NCBI GenBank assembly: GCA_934394595.1
Contig: CAKRRX010000048.1
Coordinates: 1 to 17,421 of the forward strand
Length of the DNA stretch: 17,421 nucleotides
Origin: an uncultured Blautia sp.
GTDB taxonomy: Bacteria > Bacillota > Clostridia > Lachnospirales > Lachnospiraceae
Direction of reading: 5' to 3'
Shown one piece after another: positions 1 through 4,716 of the stretch. A model generated the notes under the pieces. It did not search any database. It saw only the letters and a program-made list of their open reading frames with translations, and was not told the DNA's origin. Position 1 is the stretch's first letter. Each line of letters opens with the position of its first letter. The translations under genes were made by a program, and so were the position numbers.

Positions 1-1
1 G

Positions 2-121
2 CATAAACGTCTGCGCCAGGTAGAATACAGGACACAGGCTCCGGATCATCCGATCCTGTGGTCCGCAGATGAATCTTATTACCTGAAATTCTACATCTTC
101 CAGGTATGCAATGACAGGTAG
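2..121 (+). CDS. C-terminal end of an unidentified host gene, invaded by the element
   Basis: An open frame enters from the left edge and runs 39 codons to a TAG at 119-121. The visible peptide is rich in aromatic and charged residues and ends FYIFQVCNDR. I do not recognise the family from so short a tail. It matters because the left attachment repeat (87-115) lies inside its last codons, and the right repeat at 7031-7065 encodes the same ten-residue end with different codons and another stop (TGA). What is seen is an intact reading frame. The inference is that codons up to about 108 are host DNA and the last four codons plus stop come from the element. GC content is visibly higher than in the DNA to its right. 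Confidence 0.8.
   Translation, partial: HKRLRQVEYRTQAPDHPILWSADESYYLKFYIFQVCNDR
87..115 (+). repeat. attL: left attachment repeat inside the host gene's 3' end
   Basis: This 29-bp segment matches 7031-7059 at 26 positions. The mismatches are at 94, 97 and 109. The longest perfect core is TTCCAGGTATG (98-108, matching 7042-7052). All mismatches fall at third codon positions, so both copies encode the same peptide. The likely host site (attB) is the left half of this copy joined to the right half of attR. Confidence 0.85.
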
Positions 122-204
122 AAGTCTAAAAGCCTTGAAAACGTTGAATTTACAAGGAAAACGGGGAATTGCATTATATTGAAAACTATCGTAAGTTATC
201 GTGA

Positions 205-246
205 AATGGTGTAATTTGTTAAAAAAATGGTGTATAGAATGGCGTA
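205..246 (+). repeat. Left cluster of AATGGYGTA repeats, probable integrase arm sites
   Basis: There are three same-direction copies: AATGGTGTA at 205-213, AATGGTGTA at 226-234 and AATGGCGTA at 238-246. Two more lie at 6951-6970, near the other end. Just upstream, TATCGTAA and TATCGTGA form another short direct repeat (about 187-204). Tyrosine integrases of this class have an N-terminal domain that binds short repeated arm sites inside the element ends, which is the proposed role. Apart from these repeats I see no gene in 122-394. Confidence 0.6.
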
Positions 247-394
247 TGAAAATCGTAAATAATAACACATCATCAATGAAGAGATCGCTGTACAAATATG
301 TATGGCGTTCTTTTTTTATGCTTAAGAGTGCAGAGATAAAACTATCATTTTATTTAAAGTTGTGTCCAAAATATACAAAACACAAACATTAAAA

Positions 395-415
395 TTGTAT
401 AATATGTCTATACAA
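395..415. promoter_or_regulatory. Palindromic operator upstream of the left promoter
   Basis: This is a perfect dyad, TTGTATA-N7-TATACAA. It ends two bases before the -35 box at 418. Size and position fit the binding site of a dimeric helix-turn-helix regulator. Candidates within the element are the winged-helix protein (597-941) and the XRE protein (3493-3789). The latter's own promoter region carries a different motif. Confidence 0.5.
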
Positions 416-417
416 TA

Positions 418-446
418 TTGACAAATAAGCGAAAATGTGCTATACT
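418..446 (+). promoter_or_regulatory. Sigma-A-type promoter for the left leader RNA and winged-helix gene
   Basis: The -35 TTGACA (418-423) and -10 TATACT (441-446) are separated by exactly 17 bp. Transcription would start near 453, giving a long leader before the next start codon at 597. Confidence 0.75.
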
Positions 447-452
447 AATAAA

Positions 453-560
453 AACTGAATTAGGATTATATCTAGTTGAATAGATATTTACAGCAACCAA
501 TATAAAAAAAGTTTGACACGATTTTGTAGTGTTAGTTTCTTTTATATTGGTTGTTTTTTT
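453..560 (+). ncRNA. Candidate leader/small RNA ending in a strong intrinsic terminator
   Basis: The RNA predicted from the promoter at 418-446 would first form a short hairpin (ATATCTA 468-474 with TAGATAT 481-487, loop GTTGAA). It would then form a long one: a perfect 14-bp stem (494-507 with 540-553) followed by seven T residues (554-560). The 32-nt loop holds a smaller stem, ACAC with GTGT. This structure lies between the promoter and the gene at 597. Transcription therefore either stops to give an RNA of about 108 nt, or reads through into the winged-helix gene under some antitermination control. Whether it is an attenuator or a free regulatory RNA cannot be settled from sequence. Confidence 0.55.
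494..560 (+). terminator. Intrinsic terminator inside the leader, 14-bp perfect stem and T7
   Basis: CAACCAATATAAAA (494-507) pairs with its exact complement at 540-553, followed by a T run at 554-560. It precedes the next gene by 36 bp, so it probably limits transcription of that gene. Confidence 0.8.
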
Positions 561-596
561 GTCTGAAATATAAAATAGGATAGTAGGGAGAAAATA

Positions 597-941
597 ATGG
601 AAATCTATACGAGTAATCCGAATCAAAAGAAAGTAACAATACATAAAAAAGAATGCAGCAAAAAAGAAAAATATGCAATGATTAATATAGAAGCACTTAA
701 AAATGCACTGAATGATTTAAGTGCTATGGCTACCGAATTATGGTTATATTTTGCAAAAAATCAGAATCACCATAATTTTTGGTTGTCTATGGTGGATGTA
801 AGAAATTTTTCTGGAATGAGTGTATCATCTTATCATAGAGCTGTTAATGAATTAATTGAGAAAGGTTATTTGATCAAAGCTCAAACTACTCAAAATCAGT
901 ATGAATTTTATGAAGAGCCTCAAAGTATTGAAGCAGAATAG
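597..941 (+). CDS. Small winged-helix DNA-binding protein
   Basis: The product has 114 residues. The N-terminal 30 are lysine-rich and polar. From about residue 30 to 100 the pattern is a winged-helix fold: a helix (NIEALKNALNDL), a second helix around residues 41-52, then a helix-turn-helix reading NFSGMSVSSYHRAVNELIEKGYLI, followed by a short beta-wing and an acidic tail. This SSYHRAVNELIEKGYL pattern is common in MarR-like proteins and in the DNA-binding parts of phage and plasmid replication proteins. It is probably a regulator or initiator of the element; there is no enzymatic domain. A GGGAG ribosome site lies just upstream of the ATG. Its expression is likely gated by the terminator at 494-560. 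I cannot assign a named family with certainty. Confidence 0.75.
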   Translation: MEIYTSNPNQKKVTIHKKECSKKEKYAMINIEALKNALNDLSAMATELWLYFAKNQNHHNFWLSMVDVRNFSGMSVSSYHRAVNELIEKGYLIKAQTTQNQYEFYEEPQSIEAE

Positions 942-1080
942 GGATATAGTTCGTTTTGAGTATAGGGTGTATTAATTATGAGTACATTATAAAGTAAAAA
1001 TGAATAGAGAAATATTATATATAATACACTTTATATTACATATTATGCAGAAGTTAGAAATATCAATTTAGAATCAAATA

Positions 1081-1102
1081 AGAGTAAAGTTATCGTTACT
1101 CT
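1081..1102 (+). promoter_or_regulatory. Inverted repeat upstream of the HU-like gene
   Basis: AGAGTAA (1081-1087) and TTACTCT (1096-1102) are perfect complements, 31 bp before the HU-like start codon. An overlapping alternative pairs CTCT with AGAG across TTGACAGAG. The rest of 942-1133 is very AT-rich, with another dyad (TATAAAGT near 988 with ACTTTATA near 1027) and no gene. The structures could be an operator or a translational hairpin. Confidence 0.35.
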
Positions 1103-1133
1103 TGACAGAGTACCGATGTGAAGGAGTAAAAGA

Positions 1134-1436
1134 ATGACAAGACAAGAAATGATTGATAGATATGCTGAAATTCAATGTTGTACTTTAAATCAGGCAGCAG
1201 ATCGTATAGATGCCTTTACAACCGTTTTAATAGAGGGACTTGAAGAAGACGGGAAAGTATGGGTGAAATGGTTAGGTACATTTAAAGTTGGTAAGTATAA
1301 GGCACATACAGCATATGATTTTAAAAGGAAAAAGAGCATTATAATACCGGAACACAATACAGTGAAATTTACTCCGGCAATTCAGTGGAAAAAGGAGTTA
1401 TGCAGAAAGGAGATAAAAAACGATAGGAGTATGTAA
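1134..1436 (+). CDS. HU/IHF-family DNA-bending protein, divergent
   Basis: The product has 100 residues. The start MTRQEMIDRYAE, the helix-rich first 40 residues, the LGTFKV motif (about 47-52) and the ending IIIPEHNTVKFTPAIQWKKEL follow the HU fold from end to end. Family members bind and bend DNA as dimers in the nucleoid and assist recombination and replication. The DNA-gripping arm is unusual: the normal RNPxTGE segment is replaced by a lysine/arginine-rich AYDFKRKKSI with no proline at the tip. There is a GGAG ribosome site 9 bases before ATG. In an integrative element it may help the integrase or serine recombinase fold attachment DNA, which is inference. The next 177 bp (1437-1613) hold no gene, only a short palindrome ACCATATGGT at 1450-1459. 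Confidence 0.85.
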   Translation: MTRQEMIDRYAEIQCCTLNQAADRIDAFTTVLIEGLEEDGKVWVKWLGTFKVGKYKAHTAYDFKRKKSIIIPEHNTVKFTPAIQWKKELCRKEIKNDRSM

Positions 1437-1613
1437 AATAAAGCTACGTACCATATGGTTTATGTATGTTGGTTGTTCTTTGCAAATATATAACAAAATA
1501 TTAATTTCTTTGTTCAAAAATATGCTCGAACCGAACAGGAAAAAATAGGGAGCTATTTGTATATAGGTACTGAAAAGTAAACAAAATATTTTTTATCCGA
1601 AGTGAAGAAAATA

Positions 1614-1775
1614 TTATTTGCTATTCTGTATATTTTTGAGTTCTTCCATATATTTGTTAAATTGTTCTATGCGTTTACGGGATTCTGAATCAGCTCTTTT
1701 TTTGGCTTTCTGTGTTTTGAGTTCATCATATAAAATGATGGCTATGAGGAAAAGGATAGATACCAAAAATGTCAT
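1614..1775 (-). CDS. Tiny single-pass membrane protein with charged cytoplasmic tail
   Basis: This 53-residue frame on the minus strand begins with a hydrophobic segment (TFLVSILFLIAIILY, residues 2-16), followed by a highly charged, helical tail rich in Lys, Glu and Arg (residues 17-53) that could form a coiled coil. It has a plausible AAAGGG ribosome site 9 bases before the ATG, and its own promoter (1799-1827, 17-bp spacing). Unlike the overlapping plus-strand frame, its composition is that of a real small membrane protein. No family is recognised. It could be a membrane-anchored accessory or a stabilisation peptide of the element; no function is assigned. Confidence 0.55.
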   Translation of the reverse strand: MTFLVSILFLIAIILYDELKTQKAKKRADSESRKRIEQFNKYMEELKNIQNSK

Positions 1776-1798
1776 AAGAATATGCCCTTTTTTCTTTC

Positions 1799-1827
1799 AA
1801 TGTAGCATGTTAAGTAAAAGGATGCAA
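1799..1827 (-). promoter_or_regulatory. Promoter for the tiny membrane protein
   Basis: Read on the minus strand, TTGCAT (-35, 1822-1827) and TACATT (-10, 1799-1804) are 17 bp apart. Transcription would start about 15 bases before the AAAGGG ribosome site of the gene at 1614-1775. Confidence 0.4.
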
Positions 1828-1909
1828 GGGGATTTTTGCCAATTCTTTGAAGAGAAGAATGAGTGGAGGAGGATGTATATTAATGTGTTATTGCTGTTTT
1901 GGAAGTTGT

Positions 1910-2038
1910 GTATCAAAAGTCAATATGAAAAAAAGTATCAAAATAGAGGTACGAGAAAAAGTATCAAAAATGATTGACACATTAACATTTTAGTACTATT
2001 ATGAAAGTATCAAAATAAACGAACGATTAAATTGATAC
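1910..2038 (+). repeat. Iterated GTATCAAAA boxes around the serine-recombinase promoter
   Basis: GTATCAAAA occurs at 1910-1918, 1935-1943, 1961-1969 and 2007-2015, with an inverted GTATCAA (as TTGATAC) at 2032-2038. The first three start 25 and 26 bp apart, a little over two helical turns. One box lies just upstream of the -35 and one just downstream of the -10 of the promoter at 1974-2002. They may be binding sites for the recombinase itself (a res-like site with autoregulation) or for a separate repressor. Confidence 0.6.
1974..2002 (+). promoter_or_regulatory. Strong promoter of the serine recombinase gene
   Basis: TTGACA (1974-1979) and TATTAT (1997-2002) are spaced by exactly 17 bp. The start codon is at 2055. 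The promoter is embedded between GTATCAAAA boxes, so it is probably repressible. Confidence 0.75.
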
Positions 2039-2054
2039 GAATGGGGCTGAAACA

Positions 2055-2741
2055 ATGTGTAAAATTTATGGATATGCCAGAATTAGTACAAAAAAGCAAA
2101 GTATTGATAGGCAGATAAAAAACATTAAGAAACAGTGTCAAAAAGCGAAGATTTATTCAGAAGCATACACCGGAACAACGGTAGACCGTCCTGAATGGCG
2201 AAAACTACTTAAAGTTGTAAAATCTGGTGATACAATCATCTTTGACAGCGTATCTCGAATGAGTAGAAACGCTGAAGAAGGTATTAAACAGTATTTTGAA
2301 CTTTATGAAAAGGGAATTGCGCTTATCTTTCTAAAAGAGGGATATATCAATACAGAAGTGTTTGCTAGTACTAGTAAACAGATGATTCCGGAAACGGGTA
2401 ATGATATAGCAGATATTTATATTGAAGCCACCAACAAAGTTATTAAGTTGTTGGCAGAAAAGCAGATTGCAAAAGCCTTTGAACAAGCTCAAAAAGAAGT
2501 CGATGATTTAAAGGTTAGAACACGTGAAGGCATGGAAACAAAACATGCTGCGGAGAAAATCAGAGAAGCAAGAATTGGTAGAACCTATGTTACTACTAAG
2601 TACAAAGAAATGAAAGGCAGGATTAAGAAGATGGCTAAGTGCTATGATGGTACAATGTCAGATAAAGAGGTCATGGAAATCTTAAAACTTGCCAGAAATA
2701 CATATTACAAGTACAAAAGAGAAATTGATGCAGAAATGTAG
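2055..2741 (+). CDS. Serine recombinase (resolvase/invertase family)
   Basis: The product has 228 residues. The catalytic domain spans about 1-140: it begins with the YARIST motif that carries the nucleophile Ser11 and Arg9, and contains DSVSRMSRN (residues 64-72) with the conserved Arg68 and Arg71. A long helix with many charged residues follows (about 120-185). A C-terminal helix-turn-helix lies around residues 200-225 (MSDKEVMEILKLARNTYYKYK). Members cut DNA with a Ser-DNA bond and resolve or invert DNA between short sites. At this length it is a resolvase/invertase type, not a large serine integrase. It has its own promoter with iterated boxes and is closed by the terminator at 2750-2780. 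It may resolve multimers of the excised element. Confidence 0.9.
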   Translation: MCKIYGYARISTKKQSIDRQIKNIKKQCQKAKIYSEAYTGTTVDRPEWRKLLKVVKSGDTIIFDSVSRMSRNAEEGIKQYFELYEKGIALIFLKEGYINTEVFASTSKQMIPETGNDIADIYIEATNKVIKLLAEKQIAKAFEQAQKEVDDLKVRTREGMETKHAAEKIREARIGRTYVTTKYKEMKGRIKKMAKCYDGTMSDKEVMEILKLARNTYYKYKREIDAEM

Positions 2742-2749
2742 TAAAGACT

Positions 2750-2780
2750 AGAGTGGTGGGGAAACTTGCCACTCTTATTT
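2750..2780 (+). terminator. Terminator after the serine recombinase gene
   Basis: AGAGTGG (2750-2756) pairs with CCACTCT (2769-2775), followed by TATTTTTATT. It begins 8 bases after the stop codon. Confidence 0.7.
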
Positions 2781-3062
2781 TTATTGACTGGTTGTATTTT
2801 GTTGATATGTATAGCTACTGTGTGTGGATCGCATGGAATGGGGGATCTTAGAAAAATATTAAAAATGGTTGATAATATGACTTTTTATACATTAAGGCGG
2901 AGTAGTTTTCACTGGATTTTTGCCTGTATTTACGTATCCACTATTGGGGGACGGGAAGCGGCAGGGGCTAAGGGATATGAAAACATTTTTTTGAGGCATC
3001 TATCTATTTTTTGTCCCTTACGAGGTCTTTATCAATCTCACCTCTCAAAAACTACGTCGAAC
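2781..3062. other. Non-coding stretch with nested inverted repeats
   Basis: I see no convincing gene here. A local G-rich patch (about 2945-2975) stands out against AT-rich surroundings. TAAGGGA (2969-2975) is complementary to TCCCTTA (3014-3020), and TTTTTGAG (2988-2995) to CTCAAAAA (3044-3051). These two pairings interlock, like a pseudoknot or two alternative folds. It could be a structured RNA, a transfer origin or a replication origin of the element. No known oriT family is recognised. Confidence 0.35.
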
Positions 3063-3090
3063 AAAAAAGACCCGGAGAAAACCGAGTCTT
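3063..3090 (-). terminator. Terminator of the minus-strand zinc-ribbon gene
   Basis: On the minus strand a 9-bp stem with one mismatch (3082-3090 with 3067-3075, loop of 6) is followed by a T run (3068 down to 3063). It lies 9 bases after the stop of the gene at 3099-3347. Confidence 0.75.
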
Positions 3091-3098
3091 GAAATTAG

Positions 3099-3347
3099 TC
3101 ACTTGATTACATTTTTGTGTCCGCAGTAATCACATTTATAAGTGTTGTTGTATAAATTTGTGCAATGAATAGGGCGATAATCATTATATATTACTTTACT
3201 ACAGTATGTGCAGCGAAATTCACCGCCAGAGTATTTTTTGGAACTGTTGCCTGCAAAAAAATTATAAATTGTGCTCACAATAATGATAATTACAAGAACT
3301 GATAAGATTACGTTTTTGGGAGATTTCTTTGTTCGGTTTGTGTTCAT
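3099..3347 (-). CDS. Membrane-anchored zinc-ribbon protein of the element
   Basis: The chosen start gives 82 residues, because an AGAGGGG ribosome site precedes this ATG. The frame continues 22 codons upstream, but that part crosses the operators and promoter. A basic N-terminus (residues 1-11) leads into a membrane helix (about 12-32). A zinc-ribbon-like part follows, with CTYC at 46-49, Cys62 and CDYC at 72-75. It is transcribed divergently from the XRE repressor gene and shares its control region, which suggests joint control of a decision of the element or a cargo function. No named family is recognised. The exposed cysteine domain would sit on one side of the membrane; its partner is unknown. 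Confidence 0.65.
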   Translation of the reverse strand: MNTNRTKKSPKNVILSVLVIIIIVSTIYNFFAGNSSKKYSGGEFRCTYCSKVIYNDYRPIHCTNLYNNTYKCDYCGHKNVIK

Positions 3348-3411
3348 TTTTATATTCGCCCCTCTCTGAAAGTTGACCAAAAATGGAATAAGTTGACCAT
3401 TGGATGTATAC

Positions 3412-3440
3412 ATTATAGCTTAAGCCTCTGATATAATCAA
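3412..3440 (-). promoter_or_regulatory. Promoter of the minus-strand zinc-ribbon gene
   Basis: Read on the minus strand, TTGATT (3435-3440) and TATAAT (3412-3417) are 17 bp apart. It overlaps back to back with the XRE gene promoter. Confidence 0.6.
3429..3437 (+). promoter_or_regulatory. Extended -10 promoter of the XRE repressor gene
   Basis: TG-A-TATAAT is an extended -10 element (TG at 3429-3430, TATAAT at 3432-3437) with no good -35. Transcription would start near 3444, upstream of the AGTTGACT operator at 3461 and the start codon at 3493. Confidence 0.5.
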
Positions 3441-3492
3441 GGTAAAAATATGGTTTAAAAAGTTGACTCATATTGGAAAATGAGGTAGGTGT

Positions 3493-3789
3493 ATGGGGTT
3501 TGGCGATAATCTGAAGCGGTTACGGCAAGAGAATAATTTAACGCAAGAGCAATTAGCAGAAAAAGTGGGAATCAGTAAATCATCAATATCATTTTATGAA
3601 CATTCTAAAAAGACACCCTCTCCAGATATTGTGGCACAGTTTAGTGAAATCTTTCATGTATCTATGGATGTGTTGATGGGAATTGATAAACCATTGAAAG
3701 ATCAGTGTATTGATGTATCGGGACTAACGCCGAAAGAGATTAAAGTTCTTGAAAATTTAGTGGATGTAATGAGAAATAAAAGAAATTGA
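3493..3789 (+). CDS. XRE-family transcriptional repressor
   Basis: The product has 98 residues. An HTH_3 domain occupies about residues 5-62: LKRLRQENNLTQEQLAEKVG, then ISKSSISFYEHSKKTPSPDIVAQFSEIFHVSMDVLMG, the standard five-helix lambda-Cro/C1-like pattern. The remaining 35 residues form a short acidic and helical tail (LTPKEIKVLENLVDVM) that probably dimerises. Such proteins bind short repeated operators. Here AGTTGAC repeats lie upstream on both sides of the divergent promoters, so autorepression and repression of the zinc-ribbon gene are likely. It probably keeps the element quiet. No peptidase domain is present, so RecA-driven self-cleavage is not expected. Confidence 0.9.
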   Translation: MGFGDNLKRLRQENNLTQEQLAEKVGISKSSISFYEHSKKTPSPDIVAQFSEIFHVSMDVLMGIDKPLKDQCIDVSGLTPKEIKVLENLVDVMRNKRN

Positions 3790-3790
3790 G

Positions 3791-3815
3791 AAGCCTGGCG
3801 TATGTCGGGCTTTTT
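3791..3815 (+). terminator. Terminator after the XRE gene
   Basis: AAGCCTG (3791-3797) pairs with CGGGCTT (3806-3812, one G-T pair), followed by TTTTTATT. It begins two bases after the stop codon. Confidence 0.75.
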
Positions 3816-3829
3816 ATTATGGAGGATAT

Positions 3830-4176
3830 ATGATAATCACAAACAATTATGAATTGACATATAAAAAAAGTATTATGTTATAAACAACCTGGCGAAAGTT
3901 TATTGCCCGGATTGCAGCGGTAAATTGAAGGTAATTGGCAGCAGGAAGCGTACTATAAAGGATATTTTTGGCGAACAATATATTTTTAGCTTGCGGCGTA
4001 TGAAGTGTGAAAAATGTAATACAATACATACGGAGATCCCAGATTGCATGATTCCATACAAACAATATTCTAAAAATGCGATTAAAACCGCTATAAATGG
4101 TCAGTGTGATTATTACAATATGGAAGATAGTACAGTTTTTCGATGGAAAAAACAGAACATACCCGATTTGCAATGA
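3830..4176 (+). pseudogene. DUF6431-like zinc-binding protein, frame broken at an A7 run
   Basis: An ATG at 3830 with GGAGG at 3821-3825 opens a frame of 17 codons (MIITNNYELTYKKS...) that stops at 3881-3883. A second frame, open from 3865 to the TGA at 4174-4176, lacks any ATG at its head. It reads VYCPDCSGKLKVIGSRKR, then RRMKCEKCNTIHTEIPDCMIPYKQY, and ends shortly after EDSTVFRWKK. The paired CxxC motifs and the IPDxMIPYKxY segment resemble DUF6431 proteins, which are common beside integrases in Firmicutes. One extra A in the run at 3863-3869 would join both frames into a protein of about 115 residues. The end also looks short for the family. It could be a frameshifted gene, a homopolymer sequencing error, or programmed slippage. 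TTGACA at 3854-3859 with TTATAA at 3878-3883 could alternatively be a promoter. Confidence 0.6.
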
Positions 4177-4199
4177 CTTTACAGCTTTAAGGAGATAAA

Positions 4200-4218
4200 A
4201 TGCACTTCTGGAGGTGCA
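4200..4218 (+). promoter_or_regulatory. Hairpin and overlapping leader frame at the start of the membrane-protein gene
   Basis: TGCAC (4201-4205) pairs with GTGCA (4214-4218), placing the GGAGG ribosome site (4210-4214) of the TTG-start gene at 4225 in the loop and stem. An ATG at 4200 with its own AAGGAG site starts a 35-codon frame (to 4307) that translates through the hairpin and overlaps the next gene in another frame. This could make translation of the gene at 4225 depend on the leader frame. It could also be coincidence. Confidence 0.35.
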
Positions 4219-4224
4219 TCAAAA

Positions 4225-4716
4225 TTGAAAAAGAAATCAAAGTATATAATCTTAGTGCTGCTTTTGCTAATTGCTGGCATTTTCATATTGCCTATGATAT
4301 GTGGTGATGATAACATTCCAAATCCATTATCTTTTCTGACACCGGATCAAGATGCGGAAGAATGGAATGGTAATCAAGAATTACCACAATCAGGAAGAAA
4401 TGAAGAGGTTATTGTTCCGGGGTTTGATAGCCTTGTATGCTACGCCGACCAGACGAAACAAAAGGTGAATTTTTATAACCCAAAAGAAAATTCGTGTCTT
4501 ATGCGGATGACTCTATACGCAGATAGTCGAAAACTTTGGAGTAATGACGGCTATCTTGAACCGGGCAAAGGGTATTATGAAATTGATTTTTCAGAACCTT
4601 TATCATCTGGTTCATATGACGGGACACTACTTGTGGAGTGTTTTCTGGCAGATGGGACAGCTTGTAATTCAGTAAAAGTAGAATTTACTATGAATGTGGA
4701 GGAAAAACAAACATGA
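4225..4716 (+). CDS. Membrane-anchored extracellular protein with beta-sandwich-like domain
   Basis: The product has 163 residues. It starts at TTG with a GGAGG site 10 bases upstream. Lys-rich residues 2-6 are followed by a membrane anchor (about 8-26). A low-complexity acidic linker (about 30-60) leads to an outside domain (about 65-160) with alternating hydrophobic strands: VNFYNPKENSCLMRMTLYA, LEPGKGYYEIDFSEPLSSGSYDGTLLVECF, VKVEFTMNV. The pattern is an immunoglobulin-like or pilin-like beta-sandwich of unknown name. Its stop overlaps the next start by four bases (ATGA at 4713-4716), so the pair is translationally coupled and the products probably act together at the cell surface. No enzymatic motif is visible. 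Confidence 0.75.
   Translation: MKKKSKYIILVLLLLIAGIFILPMICGDDNIPNPLSFLTPDQDAEEWNGNQELPQSGRNEEVIVPGFDSLVCYADQTKQKVNFYNPKENSCLMRMTLYADSRKLWSNDGYLEPGKGYYEIDFSEPLSSGSYDGTLLVECFLADGTACNSVKVEFTMNVEEKQT

Larger units (their letters stand above)
3371..3476 (+). promoter_or_regulatory. AGTTGAC operators in the divergent control region
   Basis: AGTTGACC occurs at 3371-3378 and 3391-3398 (20 bp apart) and AGTTGACT at 3461-3468. Each is followed within a few bases by a TGG. The first two lie just downstream of the minus-strand promoter, and the third just downstream of the plus-strand promoter. This is how a repressor can shut both genes. The XRE protein encoded at 3493 is the natural candidate. Confidence 0.6.

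Noticed and set aside
60..125. tRNA gene as the integration target
   Set aside because: No cloverleaf can be drawn; the attachment repeat lies in a protein reading frame.
201..392. Plus-strand open frame of 63 codons near attL
   Set aside because: It covers the AATGGYGTA repeats, has no ribosome site, and its start codon falls in the repeat area; composition looks random.
408..644. Minus-strand open frame across the left promoter
   Set aside because: It runs through the promoter, the perfect terminator stem and the start of the winged-helix gene on the other strand.
1101..1106. TTGACA-like box just before the HU-like gene
   Set aside because: A matching -10 would lie at the ribosome site or start codon, and no suitable sequence is there.
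1618..1977. Plus-strand frame of 119 codons
   Set aside because: It is the antisense of the 53-residue membrane peptide for its first half and runs across the GTATCAAAA boxes; it has no ribosome site.
2766..3092. Plus-strand frame of 108 codons after the serine recombinase gene
   Set aside because: It begins inside the terminator stem and ends inside the opposite terminator; no ribosome site and no recognisable domain.
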